Positions 35,358 to 43,934 of a DNA stretch of 64,000 nt are shown here, in pieces. Within the stretch, counting starts at the first letter, position 1. Every line of letters begins with the position of its first letter. Made by a program: the position numbers and the translations under genes. The notes beneath the pieces are model-generated. The model made no database searches. It worked only from the letters and a program-made list of their open reading frames with translations, and was not told the DNA's origin. The DNA comes from Stenotrophomonas lacuserhaii (GTDB taxonomy: Bacteria > Pseudomonadota > Gammaproteobacteria > Xanthomonadales > Xanthomonadaceae), in assembly GCF_014836545.1 (NCBI RefSeq), contig NZ_JACSQS010000008.1, positions 73,739 to 137,738 of the forward strand, written 5' to 3'.

Positions 35358-36302
35358 TCAGGCCGACCATGCCTCGCGGGCGGCTTCGACGTCGCCCGGG
35401 GTGGCCAGCGAACGGCCGTCGATGGTCTTGTCGATGCGCTTGACCAGGCCGGTCAGCACCTTGCCCGGGCCGCATTCGGCGATACGGGTGATGCCACGCG
35501 CGGCCAGCGCCTGCACGCAGCCGGTCCACTGCACCGGCTGGTACAGCTGCTGCACCAGCGCGGCGGCGATGGCGTCCACGCCTTCGTGCACGGTGGCATC
35601 CACGTTCTGCACCACCGGCAGCTGCGGCGCCCGCCAGGACAGGCCGGCCATGGTTTCGGCCAGGCGGTTGGCGGCTTCGCGCATCAACGGGGTATGCGAG
35701 GGCACGCTGACGGCCAGTTTCACCGCCTTGCGCACGCCCTTTTCAGCGAGCAGTGCCAGCGCGCGATCCACCGCAGCGGCATCGCCACCGATGACGATCT
35801 GGCCGGGCGAGTTGTAGTTGGCGGGCACCAGTACCTGGCTGCCGGCCGCTTCCTTGCACACGTCCAGTACCAGCGCGTCTTCAGCGCCGAGCACGGCGGC
35901 CATCGCGCCCACGCCCGCCGGTGCGGCGTTCTGCATGAACTGGCCACGCAGGCGCACCAGGTGCGCACCGTCGTGCAGGCTCAGGGCGCCGGCGGCGACC
36001 AGCGCGGAGTACTCGCCCAGGCTGTGGCCGGACAGAAGCGACGGCTGCGCGCCGCCCAGTGCCTTCCAGGTACGCCACACGCCGATGCTGGCAGCCAGCA
36101 GGGCCGGCTGGGTGTATTCGGTGCGGTTGAGCATTTCCTCCGGGCCGCCCTGGGACAGCGCCCACAGGTCGACACCGGCGCCATCGGATGCTTCCGTGAA
36201 GGCTTCACGCACCTGCGGGTGCAGCTCGGCCAGTTCGGCCAGCATGCCCACGGACTGGGAGCCCTGGCCGGGGAAAACGAAAGCAAGAGTGGAATCAGTC
36301 AC
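35358..36302 (-). CDS. fabD: malonyl-CoA-ACP transacylase, GTG start
   Basis: 314 aa. Transfers malonyl from CoA to ACP. FPGQGSQSVGM near the N-terminus, nucleophile in GHSLGEYSALVAAGAL, the His in VPSHTPLM. The start is a GTG at 36302 (reads VTDSTLAFVFPGQGSQ); no in-frame ATG with a ribosome site is better placed. The length fits the family (about 310 aa). Confidence 0.95.
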   Translation of the reverse strand: MTDSTLAFVFPGQGSQSVGMLAELAELHPQVREAFTEASDGAGVDLWALSQGGPEEMLNRTEYTQPALLAASIGVWRTWKALGGAQPSLLSGHSLGEYSALVAAGALSLHDGAHLVRLRGQFMQNAAPAGVGAMAAVLGAEDALVLDVCKEAAGSQVLVPANYNSPGQIVIGGDAAAVDRALALLAEKGVRKAVKLAVSVPSHTPLMREAANRLAETMAGLSWRAPQLPVVQNVDATVHEGVDAIAAALVQQLYQPVQWTGCVQALAARGITRIAECGPGKVLTGLVKRIDKTIDGRSLATPGDVEAAREAWSA

Positions 36303-36395
36303 GCGGTCATCCGCCTGGTTTGAATCGAAGCAGGCCATGATAAAGGCGATTGCCGCCTGCCGTCTGTACGTGCGCGTATGCAGGGCAGGCGGGGG

Positions 36396-36487
36396 CGTGA
36401 CGACCAACGGTCGTCACCCACCAGGACCAATGGTCGTCACCCACCACGCACATGGGGCTTTCGGTAGCGCCGAGCCATGCTCGGCGG
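36396..36487. repeat. GTGACGACC REP palindromes and SMAG unit
   Basis: A GTGACGACCAACGGTCGTCAC palindrome (36398-36418), a partial second copy (CCAATGGTCGTCAC) and a SMAG unit (36464-36487, GTAG head) lie between fabD and the kinase-like gene. They separate these two genes and may weaken read-through. Confidence 0.8.
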
Positions 36488-36506
36488 GGGCCTTCACTAC
36501 CCTGCG

Positions 36507-37289
36507 TCAGGTCAGCAGTTCCAGCAGGTCCAGCTGGCCATCGGCCAACCAGTCCACGCACACCACCAGCACCATCAGCACGCCCAGCGTGGTGGCGCCA
36601 TGCACGATCAGGATGGCGTGGGCCAGCGCACGCGCCGAACGGCCCAGGCCCAGGCCGGCCTTGGCCAAGCGCTGCAGCCGCCCGGTTACCGCATGCGCGT
36701 GCTCGCGCACCGGCGCCTGCGCACCGTCCATCGCGGCGGCCATCATCGCCTGCAGCTGCTGCGGGCGATCGGCGTAGTACTTCGCCACCCCATAGCCGAA
36801 CATCAGCCAGTCGCGCGCCTGCGCCTGGTCCAGGTCCATCACTTCCAGCGGGTCTTCTTCGAAATCAATGAAGCCCACGCGCTGCCCGTCCCAGGTCAGG
36901 TTACGCGGCAGCGGCTGGCCGAAATACGCGCCGCGCGCATGCGCTGCCGCCATCGCCTGCATCGCTGCGGACACCAGTACATCGCGACCGGCGTCATCGG
37001 CCTCGCGCAGGCAGGTATTGAACGAGCTGCCGTTGTCGCCCAGCACCAGCGCGGCGTGGCCACTGCCCAGTACCGTCGGCACATTCACGCCCTGCGCCTG
37101 CAGCTCGCCCAGCCGGCGCGCTTCGGTCTGCCGCGCGGCATCACCACCGCGGTGCGGCGGCGGACGCAGCGCATCCAGATGGAAACGGCGGGCGACGAAA
37201 TTGAGCAGGCCGAGCGCGACCGCGCGACTGCCTTCGCCGTACTGCTTCAACCAGGCCCGTTGCCCTTCGAGGGTAATCGGCTCAACCAT
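36507..37289 (-). CDS. kinase-fold membrane protein, possibly a pseudokinase
   Basis: 260 aa. The middle part resembles the KdkA/Bud32-type atypical kinase core: AAAHARGAYFGQPLPRNLTWDG (117-134) and GFIDFEEDPLEV (139-150). The Asn (130) and the second Asp (142) are kept, but the catalytic Asp position reads Gln (GQP). One C-terminal hydrophobic helix (about 220-245) anchors it. It is inserted between fabD and fabH, where E. coli has neither this gene nor a gap. Function unknown. Confidence 0.6.
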   Translation of the reverse strand: MVEPITLEGQRAWLKQYGEGSRAVALGLLNFVARRFHLDALRPPPHRGGDAARQTEARRLGELQAQGVNVPTVLGSGHAALVLGDNGSSFNTCLREADDAGRDVLVSAAMQAMAAAHARGAYFGQPLPRNLTWDGQRVGFIDFEEDPLEVMDLDQAQARDWLMFGYGVAKYYADRPQQLQAMMAAAMDGAQAPVREHAHAVTGRLQRLAKAGLGLGRSARALAHAILIVHGATTLGVLMVLVVCVDWLADGQLDLLELLT

Positions 37290-37309
37290 GGGGATCCTCC
37301 ATAACGCAG

Positions 37310-37329
37310 TACGGCCCCGAAGGGCCGTA
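37310..37329. other. UUCG-tetraloop hairpin between fabH and kinase-like gene
   Basis: TACGGCCC-CGAA-GGGCCGTA on the plus strand; the minus-strand RNA reads GGCCC-UUCG-GGGCC, an unusually stable tetraloop hairpin. No T-run follows, so it is more likely an mRNA stability or processing element than a terminator. Confidence 0.5.
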
Positions 37330-37361
37330 ACGACGTTTTAACGATGTCGCAACTGGCGCTA

Positions 37362-38339
37362 TCAATAGCGCAGCAGTGCCGAACCCCACGTGAAGCCGCC
37401 ACCAAAAGCTTCCAGCAGCAGCAGCTGGCCGCGTTTCACGCGGCCCGAGCGCACCGCATGGTCCAGCGCCAGCGGCACCGAAGCCGACGACGTGTTGCCG
37501 TGCTTGTCCACCGTCACCACCACCTGGTCCATGGACATGTCCAAGCGCTTGGCAGTGGCTTCGATGATGCGCAGGTTGGCCTGGTGCGGGATCAACCAGT
37601 CCAGGTCGGCCTTGCCCAGCGCGTTGGCTTCCAGGGTCTCGTCGACCACCGAATCCAGCGCCTTCACCGCGTACTTGAAGACGTCGTTGCCCTTCATCAG
37701 GATCGCGCCGCGTGCCTGCTCGCCTTCGCCGAAACCGGCCGAAACGCCGACCGGATTCCACAGCAGTTCTTTCTTTCTGCCGTCCGAATGCAGGTGGGTG
37801 CTGAGGATGCCGGTGTCTTCGTCGGCCTTCAGCACCACCGCACCGGCACCGTCGCCGAACAGCACGCAGGTGGTGCGGTCATTCCAGTCGACGATACGGG
37901 TGAGGGTTTCCGCCCCGATGACCAGCACATGGCGTGCATCACCGGAACGAATGAATTTATCGGCCACGCCCAGCGCGAACACGAAGCCGGAACAGGCCGC
38001 GTTGACGTCGAAGGCAGGGCAACCGGTCGCACCGAGCTTGGCCTGGATCAGGCACGCGGTGGACGGGAAAATCAGATCGGGCGTGGTGGTACCGACCACG
38101 ATCATGTCCAGCTGGCTGGCATCGATGCCGGCCGCTTCCAGCGCCTTCACCGCAGCGTGGTAGCCGAGGTCGCTGGTGGTTTCTTCTGCGGCGGCGATAT
38201 GCCGCTCTTTGATGCCGGTGCGCGAAACAATCCACTCGTCCGACGTCTCGACCATTTTTTCCAGGTCGGCGTTGGTCAGCACTTTCTCCGGCAAATAGCT
38301 ACCGGTGCCCGCGATCCTCGAGTAGATCCGCTTGCTCAT
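37362..38339 (-). CDS. fabH: 3-oxoacyl-ACP synthase III
   Basis: 325 aa. First condensation of fatty-acid synthesis (acetyl-CoA plus malonyl-ACP). Active-site Cys in [13 protein letters not shown], His in [10 protein letters not shown], Asn in [10 protein letters not shown]. The start at 38339 (MSKRIYS) has AGGA 6 nt upstream; an in-frame ATG at 38345 is less likely. It follows rpmF on the same strand. Confidence 0.96.
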   Translation of the reverse strand: MSKRIYSRIAGTGSYLPEKVLTNADLEKMVETSDEWIVSRTGIKERHIAAAEETTSDLGYHAAVKALEAAGIDASQLDMIVVGTTTPDLIFPSTACLIQAKLGATGCPAFDVNAACSGFVFALGVADKFIRSGDARHVLVIGAETLTRIVDWNDRTTCVLFGDGAGAVVLKADEDTGILSTHLHSDGRKKELLWNPVGVSAGFGEGEQARGAILMKGNDVFKYAVKALDSVVDETLEANALGKADLDWLIPHQANLRIIEATAKRLDMSMDQVVVTVDKHGNTSSASVPLALDHAVRSGRVKRGQLLLLEAFGGGFTWGSALLRY

Positions 38340-38428
38340 CGACATTCCTGTTGCGCGGGCGGCCGTTGCCGGTGCCCGGAGGGATACGGCAAAGGCCGCT
38401 GCCGGCACGGCAGCGGCCTTCACTCACA

Positions 38429-38623
38429 TCAATCTTCTTCGACGGAAGAAGTCTTGGTCTGGATGACCTTCTTGCCGCGGTAGAAACCATCGGCAGTGAT
38501 GTGGTGACGCAGATGCACTTCGCCCGTGGTCGGGTCGGTCGACAGCTGCTTTGCGCTCAGGGCGTCATGCGCACGGCGCATACCGCGGCGGGACGGGGTG
38601 ACACGGGATTTCTGCACAGCCAT
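38429..38623 (-). CDS. rpmF: 50S ribosomal protein L32
   Basis: 64 aa: [22 protein letters not shown] opening, typical of L32. No zinc-cysteine cluster, consistent with the gammaproteobacterial form. Neighbours are yceD upstream and fabH downstream. The plsX gene that sits here in E. coli is absent. Confidence 0.95.
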   Translation of the reverse strand: MAVQKSRVTPSRRGMRRAHDALSAKQLSTDPTTGEVHLRHHITADGFYRGKKVIQTKTSSVEED

Positions 38624-38759
38624 GGGATTGCTCCAAACTCGGTTCGATGTTCTTCGTCGTTTCGTCGCACAGGACGCCAGCGCCCAGCACACTTTTCGCT
38701 TTCGCCGCAGCCGCCGACGATACCCGGCTGCATATTCGCTCGGTCAGGCCAGCCCGACC

Positions 38760-39269
38760 TTACTTCTTCTTCAACGCTGCCAACGCCGCGAACGGGTTGA
38801 CCTTGTCGGTTTCTTCCTTCGTCGGGGCCCATTCCTGGTCCACCGCCTCGCCATCGGGCGAGAGGGGTACCACCGGGACCGCCAACACAAGTTCGTCTTC
38901 GACCAGCTCCAGCGGCACAAGCTGGCCATCTTCAGGCACCAGCAGGGCCTCGAAGTCCTCCGGAAGGGACGATTCCTCGTCTTCCTCGCGGATCAGGCCG
39001 ATCTTCTGCACCAGCTTCACCGGCAGCAGGAAACGCTGCAGGCTGCGCTGACAGATCAGCGGCAGCTCGGTATCGATGGTCAATTCCACATAGGATACCC
39101 GCAGGATGTCGTCGTGCGAGAATTCCAGTGCATACGTGCACTGACCTTCAGCATCGGCAACAAGCCCTTGCAGGCGGGTGAATTGAGCCAGATCGACCTG
39201 GCCGTCGAAGCGCCTTCGCGCTGCGACCATCCGCCAAGCATCCAGCGTTTCGGGCACGTTCGCGGACAT
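38760..39269 (-). CDS. YceD/DUF177 family protein
   Basis: 169 aa. DUF177 pattern: CTYALEFSHDDILRVSYVELTIDTELPLICQRSLQRF and a charged C-terminal tail with WAPTKEETDKVNPFAALAALKKK. Family members are linked to 23S rRNA or large-subunit biogenesis. The start at 39269 (MSANVPETLD) is chosen over the longer frame, which lacks a ribosome site. Confidence 0.88.
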   Translation of the reverse strand: MSANVPETLDAWRMVAARRRFDGQVDLAQFTRLQGLVADAEGQCTYALEFSHDDILRVSYVELTIDTELPLICQRSLQRFLLPVKLVQKIGLIREEDEESSLPEDFEALLVPEDGQLVPLELVEDELVLAVPVVPLSPDGEAVDQEWAPTKEETDKVNPFAALAALKKK

Positions 39270-39383
39270 AAGCCGCTGAATGTTAAGGACCGTCGCGGCC
39301 GCTGTCAATTACCTGCAGCTTCAGGCTTGTGGCGGGCCTCAGCCAGGGGCCAGACTGGGTGGCCCAGAGCCCTGATTCCACGC

Positions 39384-39956
39384 ATGAATACCCTGTTGCT
39401 GGCCTCTACTTCACCATACCGCCGCGAGCTGCTGCAACGGCTGCGCCTGCCCTTCGACTGCGCACGCCCGCAGGTGGACGAAAGCCCCCTGCCCGGCGAG
39501 GTCCCGGCCGCGCTGGCGGTACGCCTGGCGGCAGCCAAGGCGGCCGAGGTCTCCCGGCGGCACCCGGGCGCATGGGTGATCGGGTCGGACCAGGTGGCCG
39601 ATCTGGCAGGCCAGCCGTTGGGTAAACCGGGCACGGTGGAAGCCGCCCGGGCGCAGCTGGCCGGGATGTCCGGGGCCGCAGTGCAGTTTCATACGGCGAT
39701 CTGTCTCATGCGCGACGGAGAACGCAGGGAGGCGCTGGATACCACCACGGTGCGCTTTCGCGTGTTGACCGAGGCTGAGATTGCACGCTACGTGGACGCC
39801 GAAGAGCCGCTGGACTGCGCCGGCAGCTTCAAATGCGAGGGCTTGGGCATCGCCCTGTTCGAGGCCATCGACAACCGCGACCCGACCGCGCTGGTGGGCC
39901 TGCCGCTGATCGCGCTGTGCGCACTGCTGCGCCAAGCGGGAATCCCGATACCGTAG
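39384..39956 (+). CDS. Maf-family nucleotide pyrophosphatase
   Basis: 190 aa. Maf fold: N-terminal LASTSPYRRELLQRL, an SDQVADLAG motif and late DCAGSFKCEGLGIALFEAI. The SDQVA form and its neighbours fit the YceF/7-methyl-GTP pyrophosphatase group rather than the dTTP group. Its TAG stop is part of the GTAG head of a REP palindrome. It diverges from the yceD operon. Confidence 0.9.
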   Translation: MNTLLLASTSPYRRELLQRLRLPFDCARPQVDESPLPGEVPAALAVRLAAAKAAEVSRRHPGAWVIGSDQVADLAGQPLGKPGTVEAARAQLAGMSGAAVQFHTAICLMRDGERREALDTTTVRFRVLTEAEIARYVDAEEPLDCAGSFKCEGLGIALFEAIDNRDPTALVGLPLIALCALLRQAGIPIP

Positions 39957-40118
39957 TGGCGACCAAGGTCGTCACCTACTAAACCGACGGATCGCGGCGG
40001 TGTGAGGTCTGCTGCTGTGGGTGACGACCGTTGGTCGTCACCGGGCCTTTCCCGACCCCGGCGAAGAGCGTGACGACCAACGGTCGTCACCCATCACACC
40101 AACGGTCGTCACCCACCA
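39953..40118. repeat. cluster of REP palindromes after maf
   Basis: A GTAG-headed GTGGCGACCAAGGTCGTCAC unit ending in CTAC (39953-39979) is followed by GTGACGACCGTTGGTCGTCAC (about 40019-40040), GTGACGACCAACGGTCGTCAC (about 40070-40090), and a part-copy at about 40096-40112. They fill the gap before the glycosyltransferase gene on the opposite strand. Confidence 0.8.
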
Positions 40119-40145
40119 GGTCCTCACCCACCCCGCTGACAGTCG

Positions 40146-41987
40146 TCAGCGCGCGGGCACCACGAAGGGTTGCTCCTGCCACAGCTCCACGCTGCCATCG
40201 TGACCATGCAGGCGCAGGCCCAGCCAGTGCCGTCCCGGCGCCAGTTTGCGGGTGTCCAGGTGAGCATCGAAGCCTACGTTGGGATGCTGCGGATCATTGG
40301 ACTGCGGCCACGCCGGACGGATGTCGAAGGCCCGCCCGTACACCGCATCGGTCACCGCGCGTCCGTCCAGCAGCACTTCCACGCGTGACAGCCCGACGCC
40401 GTCCTTGAACGCCCAGCCGCGCACGTGCAGGTCCGCCGCCACGACATCACCGGAGGACGGCGCATCGAACCAGGCCATCGCCGGCGTAATGCACGGCCCC
40501 TCCTCGCGCTGGGCCGGCAGGCGGATCAACAGGAAACGCTGGAAGCCATGGTCGCTGCTGACCACGCGCGGCGGCGGCAGCGGACCGACTTGGCCGCAGA
40601 TTGCGTGATAGCGGTCCAGCAGTTCACGGTAACGCTGGTCGCTGGGCGAAAGCACAAGCAGCAGGGGGCCATCGCGCTTGCCATCGTGCAGCTGGCCCCA
40701 CAAGCCCAGCTGCACGCTGCGCCCATGCTTGTCGTTGAGCGGATGTGGCAACACCGCGATATCGGCATCGCCCAGCTGGAAGCCCAGCTCCGCACCGACC
40801 TTGAAGTTGCCGGCCAGCACCTTGGTGCCGGGCGGCATCTGCTGCAATTCCTCGCGCACGGCATCGGCCAGCGGCTGCCAGCCGGCGAAATTGCGCGGGT
40901 AATATTTGTAACCGGCCAACTGCTCGCGCAGCTGCGGCGAAGACGCCGTCAGGTAGTAGCTGAAAGCCAACGCCAAGCCCACCCCGGCGGTCCACCATGC
41001 CGTGCGGCGCAGCCAGCGCGGCCAGCCATTGAGCACCACCGGCACGGCCACCAGCAGCGCCAGGTAGCCCGGCAGCGGCCAATGGAAACTGATGCGTTCC
41101 ACGTCGGTGAAGAAGCCGAGCACGAATATCGCCAGCGTGGACACGCCACCAACCAGCCCGAAGTAACGCCATTGCGCGCGCGCACCGCCTCCGGCACGCG
41201 TGCCGGCCACGGCCACTTTCCACATCGCCACGCACAGCAGCGGGGTCACCAGCATCGGCTGGATCACCAGGAACCACAGCCCGGTCCACTGGAAATCCCA
41301 GGGATGGCGATCGACCATCTGGAACTTCAGCCCTGCCTCATGGTTGTCCGCATTCCATGCCAGCAACGGCAGCCATGCCAGCACGCCAACGGCCAGCGCC
41401 ACCCAGATGCGCGGATCGCGCAGCATCCGGCGGCCTTGCGGCAACATCAGCAGGGCGATGAAACCGACGGCGATCACGCCGATGAAGCGGTAATGGCTGA
41501 GCGCGCCGATCAGCAGGCCCAGCGCCAAGCGCATCGCGGCTGCGGCATCCACCGTGTGCAGCAAGCGCGCGCCGGCCCCCAGGCATAGCACCGCGGCCAT
41601 CGCCATCGGCACGTCCGGCACGGCCAACATGCCCAGCGTGGCCGACAGCGGCATCAGCAGGGTCAGGCTGCCGGCCTGCCAGCCGGCCACGTTGCCGAAC
41701 CAGCGCGTGGCGATGCGCGATACCGCCCAAGGCAACCAGGCCCCGATGGCCAGGAAGGGCAGGCGCAACGCCAGGACATGGTGCCCGCCGATCTCCACGC
41801 CCAGCCGGGCCAGCCACGCGGTGAGGCCCGGCAGGTCCGAATAGGCGGCGGCCAGGTGCTGGCCTTCCTGCCAATAGAAGGCCTCGTCGACGAACAGCGG
41901 CAGGCGTGCGGCCACGACCAGCTTCACTGCCGTGATCAGTGTCCATAGCCACAGAAATATCGTGCGTGCGCGTTGTTCGCCCTGCAT
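40146..41987 (-). CDS. GT39-type membrane glycosyltransferase
   Basis: 613 aa. Many membrane helices in the first 450 residues, a DEAFY motif in LPLFVDEAFYWQEGQHLAAAYSDLPGLTAW, typical of ArnT/PMT-like GT-C enzymes that use polyprenyl-phosphate sugars, and a soluble C-terminal domain (about 490-613; AADLHVRGWAFKDGVGLSRVEVLLDG) that is a beta-sandwich. It likely adds a sugar to lipid A or a cell-surface protein. The start at 41987 is chosen as the first plausible Met; it diverges from the moxR gene. Confidence 0.82.
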   Translation of the reverse strand: MQGEQRARTIFLWLWTLITAVKLVVAARLPLFVDEAFYWQEGQHLAAAYSDLPGLTAWLARLGVEIGGHHVLALRLPFLAIGAWLPWAVSRIATRWFGNVAGWQAGSLTLLMPLSATLGMLAVPDVPMAMAAVLCLGAGARLLHTVDAAAAMRLALGLLIGALSHYRFIGVIAVGFIALLMLPQGRRMLRDPRIWVALAVGVLAWLPLLAWNADNHEAGLKFQMVDRHPWDFQWTGLWFLVIQPMLVTPLLCVAMWKVAVAGTRAGGGARAQWRYFGLVGGVSTLAIFVLGFFTDVERISFHWPLPGYLALLVAVPVVLNGWPRWLRRTAWWTAGVGLALAFSYYLTASSPQLREQLAGYKYYPRNFAGWQPLADAVREELQQMPPGTKVLAGNFKVGAELGFQLGDADIAVLPHPLNDKHGRSVQLGLWGQLHDGKRDGPLLLVLSPSDQRYRELLDRYHAICGQVGPLPPPRVVSSDHGFQRFLLIRLPAQREEGPCITPAMAWFDAPSSGDVVAADLHVRGWAFKDGVGLSRVEVLLDGRAVTDAVYGRAFDIRPAWPQSNDPQHPNVGFDAHLDTRKLAPGRHWLGLRLHGHDGSVELWQEQPFVVPAR

Positions 41988-42027
41988 TGCTCTATAGAAT
42001 CGAAGGAAGACCGAGCCAGAGACGACG

Positions 42028-42981
42028 ATGGATTCTTCGCCCCCCGTGCCCCGCATGCTAACCGATGAACTGCGTCAGGCTCTGCTTGATGCGCAACAAC
42101 AGGTCAACGCCCTGGTGCTGGGCAAGGCCCACGAGGTACGACTGGCCTTCGTCGCCCTGCTGTCCGGCGGGCATCTGCTGATCGAAGATCTGCCCGGCCT
42201 GGGCAAGACCACCCTCGCCCACGCATTGGCCTCCAGCCTGGGACTGGGCTTCCAACGTGTGCAGTTCACGTCCGACCTGCTGCCGGCCGACGTGCTCGGT
42301 GTGTCGATCCTGGATCCGGGCAGTCGCGAGTTCGCCTTTCATCCTGGCCCGGTGTTCACCCACGTGCTGCTGGCCGATGAAATCAACCGCGCGCCGCCCC
42401 GCACGCAGAGCGCGCTGCTGGAAGCGATGGCCGAACAGCAGGTCACCCTGGATGGCCAGACCCACGCCCTGCCGGACCCGTTCTTCGTGATCGCCACGCA
42501 GAACCCGGTGGACCTGTCGGGCACCTTCCCGCTGCCGGATTCGCAGCTGGACCGGTTCCTGCTGCGGCTGGCGATGGGCTATCCCAACGTGGAGGCCGAA
42601 CGCGAGCTGCTGCGCGGCGTGGACCGTCGCGACCTGATCGCGCGCGCCACTCCGAAGCTGGACGACCAGCAGGTGCGCGCACTGCGCGAGGCCGTGCTGC
42701 AGGTGCATGCCAGCGATGCGCTGATCGACTACGTGCAGGCACTGCTGACCCGCAGCCGGCAGCACGCCGGCGTGCGCGTTGGACTGTCACCGCGCGCCGG
42801 GCTCGCGCTGCTGCGTGCAGCGAAGGCGCACGCGCTGCTGCTGGGCCGCGCGCATGTCATTCCCGAAGACGTGCAGACCTTGTTCATCGGCGTGGCCGGG
42901 CATCGCCTGGTCGGCGAAGCCGAGTCGTCGGCCGGCGCGGCGCTGGCAAAGGCGATCCTGCAGACGGTGCCGGTGGATTGA
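42028..42981 (+). CDS. MoxR-type AAA+ ATPase
   Basis: 317 aa. Walker A is DLPGLGKTTLAHAL (near residue 56), Walker B is LLADEINRAPPRTQSALLEAMAEQQV, sensor 1 ATQNPVDL, and a C-terminal lid. MoxR ATPases act as chaperones or assembly factors with DUF58 partners. It is the first gene of the moxR-DUF58-transglutaminase operon and overlaps the next gene. Confidence 0.93.
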   Translation: MDSSPPVPRMLTDELRQALLDAQQQVNALVLGKAHEVRLAFVALLSGGHLLIEDLPGLGKTTLAHALASSLGLGFQRVQFTSDLLPADVLGVSILDPGSREFAFHPGPVFTHVLLADEINRAPPRTQSALLEAMAEQQVTLDGQTHALPDPFFVIATQNPVDLSGTFPLPDSQLDRFLLRLAMGYPNVEAERELLRGVDRRDLIARATPKLDDQQVRALREAVLQVHASDALIDYVQALLTRSRQHAGVRVGLSPRAGLALLRAAKAHALLLGRAHVIPEDVQTLFIGVAGHRLVGEAESSAGAALAKAILQTVPVD

Positions 42982-43934
42982 ACGTGCCCGTGCCTACGCG
43001 CCGGCAGTGGCTGATGAACCTGGCGCGCCCGCGCCAGCCGGAAACCTTGCCGCAACGGCTGGACCGCCGCCGCATCTACGTCCTGCCCACGCGCTTCGGA
43101 CTGTTCGTGGCGGCGGTGCTGGCGGCGATGCTGCTCGGCGCGCTGAACTACAACAACAACCCTGCCCTGTTGCTGGCGTTGCTGTTGGCCGGCGCCGGCG
43201 TGGCCAGTGCGATCAGCGCACACCTGACCTTGTCCGGGCTGAGCCTGGATGCAGTCAGTGCCGAACCGGTGGCGGCCGGCCAGCCGCTGCGCGTACGCGT
43301 TGCACTTTCCCAGCGCGAACAGCGCGGCCGCCCGGGCCTGCAACTTGACCACGGCGATGCGTACAGCTGGACCGCAGTCCCCGCTGGCGGCCGGGTGGAT
43401 GCCGAACTGGAACTGCCCACCACCCAGCGCGGCTGGCTGGACCTGGACCGCATCCGCCTGTCCACCACGCAGCCACTGGGACTGGTGCGCGCGTGGTCAT
43501 GGTTCTGGCCGGACCAACCGCTGCTGGTGTATCCGCATGCCGAAACCCAAGGCCCCGGGCTGCCCGAACAAGGCAGCGACCCGCTGCACAGCAGGATGGA
43601 TGCGGCCGGCGAAGAACTGCATCAACTGCGCCCCTATCGCGCAGGCGACCCCCGCCGCAGCATCGCCTGGAAGCATTCCGCACGGCGCGACACGCTGCTG
43701 GTGCGCGAGTATGAAAAGCCGGCCGGCATCGAAGTGATGCTGGACTGGCGCCAGCTGCATGGACTGGGCACTGAACAACGCATCGCCCGGCTTGCGCGCT
43801 GGGTGGACCTGGCCGAACGCGAGGGCCGCCGCTATACATTGAAGCTGCCAGGCCAGCCGGCCATCGGGCCTGCACAGGGCGCTTCGCACCACCACCTCTG
43901 CCTGCGCGCCCTGGCGCTGCTGCCGCATGACTGA
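42978..43934 (+). CDS. DUF58 protein (von Willebrand-like partner of MoxR)
   Basis: 318 aa. Two membrane helices near the N-terminus (about 37-75), a beta-rich middle and the DUF58 core (LRPYRAGDPRRSIAWKHSARRDTLLVREYEK). The start is uncertain: TTG at 42978 and GTG at 42984 overlap the moxR stop region, ATG at 43014 is the alternative. Its stop overlaps the next gene (ATGACTGA). Confidence 0.85.
   Translation: MNVPVPTRRQWLMNLARPRQPETLPQRLDRRRIYVLPTRFGLFVAAVLAAMLLGALNYNNNPALLLALLLAGAGVASAISAHLTLSGLSLDAVSAEPVAAGQPLRVRVALSQREQRGRPGLQLDHGDAYSWTAVPAGGRVDAELELPTTQRGWLDLDRIRLSTTQPLGLVRAWSWFWPDQPLLVYPHAETQGPGLPEQGSDPLHSRMDAAGEELHQLRPYRAGDPRRSIAWKHSARRDTLLVREYEKPAGIEVMLDWRQLHGLGTEQRIARLARWVDLAEREGRRYTLKLPGQPAIGPAQGASHHHLCLRALALLPHD

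Noticed and set aside
34506..36323. Long open plus-strand frame opposite fabG and fabD
   Set aside because: It mirrors the third-codon GC bias of real genes on the other strand and has no ribosome site or family motifs.
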